In this document: positions 1 to 7,601 of the stretch, one piece after another
Position numbering within the stretch: the stretch's first letter is position 1
Layout of the letters: each line of letters opens with the position of its first letter
Assembly: GCA_046329435.1 (NCBI GenBank)
Contig: JAXLUR010000007.1
Location: forward strand, 186,001 to 250,000
Source: M3007 sp046329435
GTDB lineage: Bacteria; Bacteroidota; Bacteroidia; Chitinophagales; Saprospiraceae
Reading direction: 5' to 3'
Length of the DNA: 64,000 bases
The notes under the pieces: generated by a model
The model's input: the letters and a program-made list of their open reading frames with translations, nothing else
The model's database searches: none
Told to the model about the DNA's origin: nothing
Position numbers and translations under genes: made by a program

Positions 1-768
1 GTGTCGCTGGTGTACCGCAAGGGCGTCAAACGCGATGGCAGCGCGCCCTGTCTGCTGATGGGCTACGGCTCCTACGGCTTCTCCTACGATCCCGGCTTCA
101 ACCGCAATGCCGTGAGTTTGCTCGACCGGGGCTTCGTGTACGCCATCGCCCACATCCGGGGCGGCATGGAAATGGGGTATTCGTGGTATGAAAATGGCAA
201 AATGCAGCACAAGATGAACACCTTCACCGATTTCATCGACTGCTCCAAAGCGCTTTGCGATCAAAAATACACTTCCGCCGACCGGCTTTTTGCATCGGGC
301 CGTTCGGCCGGCGGCCTGCTCATGGGCGCAGTGGCCAATATGGCGCCGGAGCAATACAAAGGCATCATCGCCGGCGTGCCGTTTGTGGATGTACTCACCA
401 CCATGAGCGACCCCTCTATCCCGCTGACAACCGGGGAGTATGGCGAATGGGGCAACCCGGCCAATGCAGAAGAATACAACTACATGAAACAGTATTCGCC
501 CTACGACAACGTAAAGGCGCAAAACTATCCGAACCTGCTGGTGCTCACCTCCTTTGCTGACTCCCAGGTGCAGTATTTCGAGCCGGCCAAGTGGGTCGCC
601 CGCCTGCGCGATAAAAAAACCGACCAGCACGTTTTGCTTTTTAAAACGAATATGAGCGGTTCGCATGGCGGCTCCTCGGGCCGCTTCGAGGTACTCAAGG
701 AACGCGCCATGGAATATGCCTGGATGATGGGACTGATGGGTATGAGCGGTGAAGTATTGAAACAGTAA
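1..768 (+). CDS. ptrB: Oligopeptidase B (protease II), C-terminal part, cut by window edge
   Basis: This is the last 255 residues of a family S9A serine peptidase, which cleaves short peptides after basic residues; its start lies left of the window. All three members of the catalytic triad can be placed: the Ser in GRSAGG (about residue 102), the Asp in the segment ADSQVQYFEPAKW (about 187) and the His in GSHGG (about 223). The oligopeptidase-B style spacing and the segment reading AHIRGGMEMG support PtrB over general prolyl oligopeptidase. The preceding beta-propeller is not visible. A hairpin follows the stop. The family call is firm; substrate range is inferred from the family. Confidence 0.9.
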   Translation: MSLVYRKGVKRDGSAPCLLMGYGSYGFSYDPGFNRNAVSLLDRGFVYAIAHIRGGMEMGYSWYENGKMQHKMNTFTDFIDCSKALCDQKYTSADRLFASGRSAGGLLMGAVANMAPEQYKGIIAGVPFVDVLTTMSDPSIPLTTGEYGEWGNPANAEEYNYMKQYSPYDNVKAQNYPNLLVLTSFADSQVQYFEPAKWVARLRDKKTDQHVLLFKTNMSGSHGGSSGRFEVLKERAMEYAWMMGLMGMSGEVLKQ

Positions 769-796
769 GGTAATCCATTGCCCTTCCGAATTCGAG

Positions 797-834
797 CATC
801 CGGCGTACTGTTAGGAGTGCGCCGGATGTTTATA
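797..834 (+). terminator. Rho-independent-like terminator after ptrB
   Basis: A 9-bp stem (CATCCGGCG at 798-806 with CGCCGGATG at 820-828) closes a 13-nt loop and is followed by a T-rich stretch. It begins 30 bp after the ptrB stop. Confidence 0.6.
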
Positions 835-898
835 TTGTAATTTGACAAAAAAGGCGAATTCGCCCAACCACCAGCCCGGCAGCACCGGTCTTTTGTGT

Positions 899-906
899 TA
901 ATTTTG
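899..906 (+). promoter_or_regulatory. Candidate -7 box for the M43 protease gene
   Basis: TAATTTTG matches the Bacteroidota -7 consensus TAnnTTTG and lies 30 bp before the ATG at 937. I could not place a convincing -33 TTG at the usual distance, so this is tentative. Confidence 0.35.
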
Positions 907-936
907 ACACAAACATCATCACCAAACCTGTAAGGC

Positions 937-2448
937 ATGAAGAATCTGTTCTACACCCTGGCAGCCCTGCTGCTTCCGGCCTGGCTTGCCGCGCAAAAGC
1001 CGCTTCCCTGTATCAACGAATCAGAAATTCCGCTTCAGCAAGCGCGTCTTCGCCGCAATGTGGACGCCCAGCCGGCTGCCGCCCAGCGTTCGATCACCTA
1101 TGTCCCCCTCCGTTTTCACCTGGTAGGCGAAACGGGCGGCACGGGCCGTATCAAAATGCGGCGGGTGCTCGATCAGCTTTGCTCCGTCAACGACTATTTT
1201 CTCGACGGCGACATCCAGTTTTACCTATACGGCGCCGACCTGTTCGGTACCTCTATCAACAGTTCGCTGGTGTACGACGATCCGCTGGAGCCCGCTTCCA
1301 GCCTGATCATGCAAACCCATAAGGAGCCGGCAGCGATCAATATTTTTAATGTCGGCGCCAACGACTGGGACAGCCCTTTCGGCGACGGGGGGGCGTATTA
1401 TTCTCCTTTGCAAAACTGGATTGTACTGGCACGAGGCACCGAAAGTGACGGCTACATCCATCTCGTTACGCACGAACTCGGCCATTATTTCAGCCTTTTG
1501 CACCCGTTTTTCAGCTGGGGCGTGCCTTTTTCCCCGTTGTCTCCCGGCTGGCCGCAGGCGCCCGATTCCATCGGCGGCATCCCTGTCGAATTGATGGACG
1601 GTTCCAACTGCAGTGTCGCGGGCGATATGATTTGTGATACGCCGCCCGATTACCTGTTCAGCAACTTTGACTGCGCGCCGTACACCGGCGGCGCGCTCGA
1701 CCCCAACGGCGTGCTGGTGGATCCGATGGAAAACAACCTCATGGGCTATTTTTTCGGATGTACCGATTACCAGTTTACGCCCGGGCAATTTGCAGTGATG
1801 AACGCCGAACTGGCTTCGCCTGATCAGGCCAATCTCGACCTCAATTTTACGCCGGTTGCCACGGAAATCATCACCCCGCCCGACTTGCTGGTGTCGCCGC
1901 CGCCCAGTTTTTACTTTCCGGGCAATACCAATATTCAACTCGACTGGCTCGACGTGGCCGGCGCTACCCACTATCTGGTCGAGCTCGACCTCGTCCCGTC
2001 CTATACCACGCCTTTGTCGCTCGAATACATCACCACGGAAAGCCAGTTGCTGGTGCCGCAGGCGTTGAGTCCCAACAAGATATACCACTGGCGCGTTCGC
2101 CCGTTCAATGCGTATGTGGGCTGCGCAGAAATGATGGACGGCGTGTTTCGCACAGGCCCTGCCGCTACTTCGGTGCAGACGCTGGCCGATGGCAGTTTGC
2201 TGGAGGCCAGTCCCAATCCAGTGTCGGCAGAACAATCCGTGCAAATCCGTTTGTCGCTGGTGCGTCCCGCCGTGTGCAAGCTCGGTATCATCGACGCTTC
2301 GGGGCGCTTGCTGTCGGAGGAAGTTCGGCAAATGCCCCAGGGCGATTCCGTCTGGCCGGTTTCCGCCGATCAGCTCGCTTCGGGGATCAACTGGCTTCGT
2401 CTTGAGGCCAACGGGCAAACGGCGGTTCTTGAGATCGTGCGTCAATAA
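937..2448 (+). CDS. Secreted pappalysin-type (M43) zinc metalloprotease, T9SS cargo
   Basis: A 503-residue secreted protease. It has a signal peptide (LLLPAWLAAQ), then a metzincin zinc site HELGHYFSLLH at about residue 180; the usual Gly of HExxHxxGxxH is Ser here. A Met-turn-like NNLMGY lies near residue 267. A fibronectin-III-like segment follows (about 310-405), then a C-terminal region with NPVS and a GINWLRLE end typical of a T9SS type A sorting domain. The family digests extracellular proteins, and the tail implies export through T9SS. It stands alone between ptrB and a convergent gene. The substrate is unknown. Confidence 0.85.
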   Translation: MKNLFYTLAALLLPAWLAAQKPLPCINESEIPLQQARLRRNVDAQPAAAQRSITYVPLRFHLVGETGGTGRIKMRRVLDQLCSVNDYFLDGDIQFYLYGADLFGTSINSSLVYDDPLEPASSLIMQTHKEPAAINIFNVGANDWDSPFGDGGAYYSPLQNWIVLARGTESDGYIHLVTHELGHYFSLLHPFFSWGVPFSPLSPGWPQAPDSIGGIPVELMDGSNCSVAGDMICDTPPDYLFSNFDCAPYTGGALDPNGVLVDPMENNLMGYFFGCTDYQFTPGQFAVMNAELASPDQANLDLNFTPVATEIITPPDLLVSPPPSFYFPGNTNIQLDWLDVAGATHYLVELDLVPSYTTPLSLEYITTESQLLVPQALSPNKIYHWRVRPFNAYVGCAEMMDGVFRTGPAATSVQTLADGSLLEASPNPVSAEQSVQIRLSLVRPAVCKLGIIDASGRLLSEEVRQMPQGDSVWPVSADQLASGINWLRLEANGQTAVLEIVRQ

Positions 2449-2508
2449 CCCCGACTGTAAGAGCCGCCCGGCCGGGATATCATTTGAGGCAAGTCCGAGT
2501 GTTCAACG

Positions 2509-4848
2509 CTACACTTCAAATTCGATCACAAATTCCGCCGCGTGCAGTTTGTCTTCGTGCCCGACGATGCTTTGCTCCGGAGCAGGCAGCATTTCTTCCA
2601 GAAAAAGTTTTCCCCCGTGCTGGTGCAGTTTTTTGAACAACAATTGCATCAGCACGGGGCTGTCCCGGTCTATATATTGCGGTTTTTCGCCCGGAAAACG
2701 GGCAAAAAAACGTTTCGGCGCCCCGTGTTGCTCCAGTATGCCGCGCAGGAATAAAAAGGCGGCGACGGGTTCCCGGGGAGCGTTCGGAACCGCGATTTGC
2801 CAGGCCGCTCTTTCAAGGACGAGTGCGCCAGACTCCTGCCTCGGGCGAAACAAGGCGCCTGATTCGAGGCGCTCCCATCGATTTCCTCCGTCCAGCAGCA
2901 CTTCTTTCGATACCCTCGGGCTGCCGAGATGCCAAAGAATCTGGACGACGGGCGGGCGTGAGTCGGGCGCTTCCAGTCCCAGATCGACAAAGTTGATTTG
3001 TCGTTGGATTTGACGGTCGTAAAGGAAAATATCGTGCGCTTTGACGACGACGGAAAGCCCGTTCAACCTGAGTGCATTGCCCCCGGGCGATCTGCCGCCT
3101 GGCACGGCCAGGTGCCGAGTGCCCGGCTGAGAGTGGAAGCTCGTGTTGCTCCAGTGCTGCCAGGGGAAAGGCGCCGCGTCTGCGGGCCACCATTCTGCCA
3201 GCGTTTTTTGCGCCGACGCGGGAAAGAGATGCTGCCAGCGGGCCCACAATTTTCCACCGCCCGGAAACAGGCCGTTCACGACCGCGCGCCACTGGTCATT
3301 TTCACGGAATACCTGTATCAGAGCGCCGATTTTGCCTGAAAAACGTGGCGAAAAAAGCGCCGAGTCTTCTTTGTTTTGCTGATAAACCTGTTCTTTTTCA
3401 CGGATAAATGCCTCACAAAAGGCCATGAAATCCAGGGGGGGCGAATCGCCTGCAATCTGCCTTGCGAAAGCATGCAGCCGCGCCTTGAGCGGCGTTTGCC
3501 GGTGCATGGGGCTGCGTTGCCAGCAGTCTTTCAATTCACGCACGATGTGTTGAAGCGCTTCCTCCGGCAAGGCGGCCTGCACTTCCGTTTCCACATCTTC
3601 GTAGAACAATTGTTCGGCCGCAATGCCCGGCAGGTCAATCCCGTAGCGTTCAAAAAAAGCGTGCACTTGCCGCATGGTTTCGCTCAGCGTTTCCAGGGCT
3701 TGCGCCTCCTCCTGATGCGGCAACACCCGTGCCGCCGTGCGCAGCCATTGCAACAAGGCGGCCGCATCCACGACCAACGGCTCCGCGCCCGGCAAAAAAC
3801 CAAGAAACTGGTACAGCGCACCGCACCAGGAAGGCGAAAACCCGCGTTCGGGCCATTGCCATTCCAGCAGCCCCGTGTCGATCAGTTCGCCGACGATGGC
3901 CTCCCGCTCCCCGGGCGGCCCCTGGTACATTTTGTCAAGCAGCGCGACGAGTTCGCCAAACAACACCGGCCCGGGCGCCCGCGCCATTTCAGACAACAAA
4001 TACGCGACCAGCGGATGAACGTTCATGTGCTGAAAACTCTCCTGCACCCCGTCGAAATACAACCATTTGTACTTCGGCGGCTCCTGGCCATTTTCCTCGA
4101 TGAACAGGGAAGGGTTGACCGCCAGTGGCAAGGCATGGTAAAAAGAGGGCGCTTTCAACAGGGCTTCGTAAAAAAACGGGAGCAGCGCAACGTTGGGGCT
4201 CACTACCGCCCGTGCCGATTGCCAGGCGCCGGGCGGCGCCTCGCCGTTTTCCTGCCCGGGCCGAAACAACGACAGCGTGGTGAGGCGGCTGAACGGCGAG
4301 GTTTTGGCCGCTCCCCGGCTGATGTACTTTGCCAGTGAGAGGGCCAGGCGGCGTTGTTTTTTTTGTGAAAAATCAGATTTATTGTGTTGAAAATCAGATA
4401 TTTGATTCAAAAGGTCGTGACTGGCAAACAACAAAGATCGCCGGAAGGAAACGTCGTTGCTCCATATTTTGAGGGCATCCATGTTGTCCTGTAAAACGGC
4501 GGCATAACGACTGGCGAGCTGTTCACGAGCCGCCTGCAGATCTAGGCCGGCACTCTTCCATTGACGGGCGGCTGATAAAACCGCCGTCGGAAACGTTTCG
4601 GGAAGCGCCGCCGGGAGCCGTTTTTTGGTAAAAAACATGCGGCGCGCATTGTACACATCGGTGCGCAGCGGAATGTCGGGCAGATCTTCGAGTGCGTCAT
4701 CGAAGGCCGATCGCAGGGCCGCTGCAGTGGTCTCCAGCACCGTTTCGGCCGCCGACAGGGCTAAGCATTCGGCATCAAAATCGCCCCCCAGACTTGACAG
4801 GGCGTTCAGGGGCAACCCGGCTGTGCGTACGAGCGTCAGAGGCAACAT
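2509..4848 (-). CDS. LanB-type lantibiotic dehydratase, glutamylation domain only
   Basis: A 779-residue protein of the LanB N-terminal family. In class I lanthipeptide pathways this domain transfers glutamate from Glu-tRNA to Ser/Thr of a precursor peptide. Visible signatures are the opening TLVRTAGLPLN, the block AAKTSPFSRLTTLSLF (about residue 180) and the closing PQYIDRDSP followed by EEMLP. The start at 4848 places the family's conserved N-terminus at residue 5; an upstream in-frame start would add 50 unrelated residues overlapping the divergent gene. There is no C-terminal elimination (SpaB_C) domain, and no cyclase, transporter or precursor gene beside it, so it is an orphan. Only 37 bp separate it from the divergent barrel gene. 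Confidence 0.75.
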   Translation of the reverse strand: MLPLTLVRTAGLPLNALSSLGGDFDAECLALSAAETVLETTAAALRSAFDDALEDLPDIPLRTDVYNARRMFFTKKRLPAALPETFPTAVLSAARQWKSAGLDLQAAREQLASRYAAVLQDNMDALKIWSNDVSFRRSLLFASHDLLNQISDFQHNKSDFSQKKQRRLALSLAKYISRGAAKTSPFSRLTTLSLFRPGQENGEAPPGAWQSARAVVSPNVALLPFFYEALLKAPSFYHALPLAVNPSLFIEENGQEPPKYKWLYFDGVQESFQHMNVHPLVAYLLSEMARAPGPVLFGELVALLDKMYQGPPGEREAIVGELIDTGLLEWQWPERGFSPSWCGALYQFLGFLPGAEPLVVDAAALLQWLRTAARVLPHQEEAQALETLSETMRQVHAFFERYGIDLPGIAAEQLFYEDVETEVQAALPEEALQHIVRELKDCWQRSPMHRQTPLKARLHAFARQIAGDSPPLDFMAFCEAFIREKEQVYQQNKEDSALFSPRFSGKIGALIQVFRENDQWRAVVNGLFPGGGKLWARWQHLFPASAQKTLAEWWPADAAPFPWQHWSNTSFHSQPGTRHLAVPGGRSPGGNALRLNGLSVVVKAHDIFLYDRQIQRQINFVDLGLEAPDSRPPVVQILWHLGSPRVSKEVLLDGGNRWERLESGALFRPRQESGALVLERAAWQIAVPNAPREPVAAFLFLRGILEQHGAPKRFFARFPGEKPQYIDRDSPVLMQLLFKKLHQHGGKLFLEEMLPAPEQSIVGHEDKLHAAEFVIEFEV

Positions 4849-4885
4849 GAAGAGCGAAGTAACAACTTCCCTTCGATTGGCACCG

Positions 4886-5548
4886 ATGAAAAAAATCCAT
4901 TTGTTTGTCTGTCTGCTGCTGGCCATCCGCCTGAGCGGCCAAACCGATACGCCGGCCGGGCCCAAACGCCTGATGTTTTTTGCCGGAGCAGAGTACAACC
5001 TGCTGGGAGCAGGCTCGGGGAGCAGTGATCCTTCTGCGCCGTGGATCGATTTTCAGCAGGAAGCAGCCGGCCTGACGCTTGGGGCGCTTATGCGTTTCCC
5101 ACTTTATGAAAACCTGTTTTTCCAGCCCGAACTGGCTTTTTCCTACGCCGCGCATCATGCTGTTTTGTGGGCCGATAACCGCCCCGCCGAGCGTATTCGC
5201 TACGTATTTTCAGAAATTGAACTGCCCGTCCATCTGGTTTTCAGCAAACCTTTCGGAAACATGCCGATGCGCAGCAGCATACTTTTTGGCGGCCGACTCG
5301 GACTGAATGTGGCTTCCGGACAGCCGCAAAGCGGTGTAGCGCTCTCGCGGGAGCGTCTGGGCATTGACCTGGGGCTGGGTCTCGAATTTGGCTGGGGAAA
5401 ATGGCGCCTGCAACCCGAGTTTCTGTACTCCCACGGCATGAACGACCTGCACGCTGATACCGGACGGCTTTACGACCGAACAGTCAACCGAATCTTGCGC
5501 GATAAAATGTGCCTGCGCCTCGTGATCGGCAAAAGAGGAAAGAATTAG
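4886..5548 (+). CDS. Outer-membrane beta-barrel protein (PorT/OmpA-barrel type)
   Basis: A 220-residue protein with a clear signal peptide (MKKIHLFVCLLLAIRLSGQ). Alternating hydrophobic strands follow, for example LTLGALMRFPLYENLFFQPE and LGLGLEFGWGKWRLQPEFLY, as in the Bacteroidota outer-membrane beta-barrel domain. The start at 4886 was chosen because it gives the signal peptide directly. The gene diverges from the LanB-type gene, so the two may share a promoter region, but nothing in the sequence ties its role to that gene. It may be a small porin or a structural barrel. Confidence 0.7.
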   Translation: MKKIHLFVCLLLAIRLSGQTDTPAGPKRLMFFAGAEYNLLGAGSGSSDPSAPWIDFQQEAAGLTLGALMRFPLYENLFFQPELAFSYAAHHAVLWADNRPAERIRYVFSEIELPVHLVFSKPFGNMPMRSSILFGGRLGLNVASGQPQSGVALSRERLGIDLGLGLEFGWGKWRLQPEFLYSHGMNDLHADTGRLYDRTVNRILRDKMCLRLVIGKRGKN

Positions 5549-5575
5549 GCTCGCAAACGGTGTGTTAAAAGTGTT

Positions 5576-6181
5576 TTATTCCTGTTCCCCGCTTTCCTCC
5601 GCACCTTCAAGCAGGAATTGTGCGGCTCCGTCGAGCGCTTCGTAAAAACCTTCGCCATACTTCCTGACAATGGCGCTGCGTAAAAAACGGTACACCGGCA
5701 TTTTTTCCTGGCGGCCCAGTTCGCAGGCTGCCGAACAAATATCCCAGCGGTCGTAATTGAGGGCTTCAAAGCCCTGATCGAGGTTTTTTTTGACCCTGAT
5801 CGGGTACAAATGACAGGAAATGGGTTTTTGAAATTCAATCACCCCTGCTTTCCACGCCGCTTCGATGCCACATTGAGCGACGCCCAGCGCGTTGGTCGTC
5901 ATGTAGGCGCAAGGGCCGTTGTCGATCAGCGTAGTGCCCCATTCCCCGGCTTCTTCAAACCAGACAGCCGTACCCTGTCGCTCGATTTCCTGAATGCCTG
6001 CGGGGCTCAAAAAAGGTTTTATATCGTTATAAATGGCTTTCAGGATGGGCAATTCTGCTTCTTCCAGCGGAGCGCCCGAATCGCCTTCCCAACAGCAGGC
6101 GCCCTTGCAGGCGTTAAGGTTGCAGATAAATTGTTCCTCTACCACATCGTCGCTGACGATTTTATCCTGTACGATAATCAT
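5576..6181 (-). CDS. DUF3109 family cysteine-cluster protein
   Basis: A 201-residue protein recognisable as the DUF3109 family, widespread in Bacteroidota and related to zinc/iron-chelating YkgJ-type proteins. Cysteines cluster early (CNLNACKGACC, about residues 20-30), with further ones at GPCAYM, QCGIE, ISCHLYPIRV and DICSAAC. This pattern suggests metal or Fe-S binding. Family function is not established. It converges with the barrel gene 27 bp away. It is most likely cytoplasmic, since no signal peptide is present. Confidence 0.8.
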   Translation of the reverse strand: MIIVQDKIVSDDVVEEQFICNLNACKGACCWEGDSGAPLEEAELPILKAIYNDIKPFLSPAGIQEIERQGTAVWFEEAGEWGTTLIDNGPCAYMTTNALGVAQCGIEAAWKAGVIEFQKPISCHLYPIRVKKNLDQGFEALNYDRWDICSAACELGRQEKMPVYRFLRSAIVRKYGEGFYEALDGAAQFLLEGAEESGEQE

Positions 6182-6299
6182 GGGCGTTCAAAATTTCAAA
6201 TTCGGAATGTCGGACTTCAAACCAGGGGTATTTGCCTGCTTTGCCGGCATGGAAGCCGCGCAAAAGTAATTCGACTGCCGCACTGCTGCTGCCTGTTCT

Positions 6300-7361
6300 T
6301 TATTCAAAATCCAGCACGACCCGCTCGCTTGCGGCATAGCCGATACAAGTATTGATCATGCTGCCGGCTCCCTCATGCCGGGTGTTTTCGGCAAAAACAA
6401 GGTCGACCGCGCCTTCCCTGCATTGGGCAAGACAGCTGAGGCACACGCCTGCCTTGCAGGTGTAGGGCAGGTCGATGCCCTGCCGAAGTGCCGCATTGAG
6501 GATGGTTTCGCCTTCGAACGTGCTGAATTCGATACGTTCGTCGCCCCTGCGCACCTGTATGATGTGCGTGCGGCTTGGGTCGGGTATTCGGGCGGGCGGG
6601 GTGCGTTCGGGACGGAATATTTCCTGCCGGATGTTGCGCTCCGGGAAGTCGAGCACCCGCAGGCTCATGCGGGCCATGCGCATCAAGGGGAAGGGGGTGC
6701 ACAGGAAAATCACCGTGTTGCGGTGCTGAATGCGGCTTGGGCGGGCGCCAAAATTTTCGGTCAGCCAGTCTTCCCAGGCTGTTTTGTGCAAATGCCCGAA
6801 ATACGCATTCTGAACGCCCTTTTCCCTGCTCATAAAATACCGGCAGTGGAACCGTTCGGGGTACTGCTCGATCCAGCGGTCGATTTGCGATTTGAAAATG
6901 CTGTGCCTGCTGTCGCTATTGGCATAAGCCAGCAACACTTTCGGGCCGTTTTCAGCAGCAAAAAGGGTTTTTAAATGGCTCATTACCGGCGTAATACCGC
7001 TGCCGGCAGCGAGATAGACCAGTGTAGGGGGCAAGGGCGAAGGCAGTAAAAACTGGCCGGCAACCCCGGCAGACAGCAAGTGCTGGCCTTGTTCGCAATG
7101 GTCGAGCAGCCAGTTGGATACCTCTCCATTGACGACGCGGCGTACGGTGATGGCCGGCAGTTTGTCAGTGTACGGACTGCTCGAAAAAGAATACGCGCGA
7201 CGGAGGTCTTTTCCGCGTGGCGACACGGCCAGCGATAAATATTGCCCGGGCTCGTAAATCAAGGGGGCGTTACCGTCGGCCGGTTCGAGCACAAATGTGG
7301 CGGCATCGGGTGTTTCCCGGCGTTTTTCGACAATACGCAGGCGGCGCAGCGGTTCCATCAT
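6300..7361 (-). CDS. PaaE-like FAD/2Fe-2S oxidoreductase
   Basis: A 353-residue electron-transfer flavoprotein in the arrangement of phenylacetyl-CoA epoxidase reductase PaaE: FAD domain with RAYSFSSSP (about 50), NAD(P) domain with LAAGSGITPVMSHL (about 110), then a plant-type ferredoxin domain with CKAGVCLSC and a later NTC holding the 2Fe-2S cluster. The start at 7361 follows the upstream yidD stop by 5 bp, so the two are probably cotranscribed. A paaA homologue lies 16 kb away, but no other paa genes do. It could instead be a general ferredoxin-NADP reductase-like enzyme. Confidence 0.75.
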   Translation of the reverse strand: MMEPLRRLRIVEKRRETPDAATFVLEPADGNAPLIYEPGQYLSLAVSPRGKDLRRAYSFSSSPYTDKLPAITVRRVVNGEVSNWLLDHCEQGQHLLSAGVAGQFLLPSPLPPTLVYLAAGSGITPVMSHLKTLFAAENGPKVLLAYANSDSRHSIFKSQIDRWIEQYPERFHCRYFMSREKGVQNAYFGHLHKTAWEDWLTENFGARPSRIQHRNTVIFLCTPFPLMRMARMSLRVLDFPERNIRQEIFRPERTPPARIPDPSRTHIIQVRRGDERIEFSTFEGETILNAALRQGIDLPYTCKAGVCLSCLAQCREGAVDLVFAENTRHEGAGSMINTCIGYAASERVVLDFE

Positions 7362-7366
7362 ACCAT

Positions 7367-7597
7367 TCACTCGCCTTGCTTTTTCGGAACCGGGTCGTAG
7401 CCGTGTCCGCCCCAGGGGTGACAACGCAGAATGCGTCGCGCAGCCAGGTAAGTTCCCTTGAAAATGCCCCATTCCTGAATCGCCTCGATCGCATAATGCG
7501 AACAGGTTGGCTGAAACCTGCACTTGCTTGGCCCCAGCATGGGAGAAATGGCCAGCTGGTAGAAACGGATAGGCAGTATGAGCAGTTTTTTTAACAT
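7367..7597 (-). CDS. yidD: Membrane protein insertion efficiency factor
   Basis: A 76-residue protein with the diagnostic YidD core: FYQLAISPMLGPSKCRFQPT, then CSHYAIEA and HPWGGHGYDPVP. It assists YidC-dependent insertion of inner-membrane proteins. In many bacteria it follows rnpA; here rnpA lies at 62 kb and yidD sits between a secreted protein gene and the PaaE-like gene. The full family length is present. Confidence 0.93.
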   Translation of the reverse strand: MLKKLLILPIRFYQLAISPMLGPSKCRFQPTCSHYAIEAIQEWGIFKGTYLAARRILRCHPWGGHGYDPVPKKQGE

Positions 7598-7601
7598 GGT
7601 T

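Noticed and set aside
1225..2445. Long reverse-strand frame opposite the M43 protease
   Set aside because: It mirrors a clearly real gene, and its product is His/Arg/Gln-rich with no domain.
3376..4338. Plus-strand frame of 320 codons within the LanB-type gene
   Set aside because: It has no domain and is fully antisense to recognisable LanB sequence.
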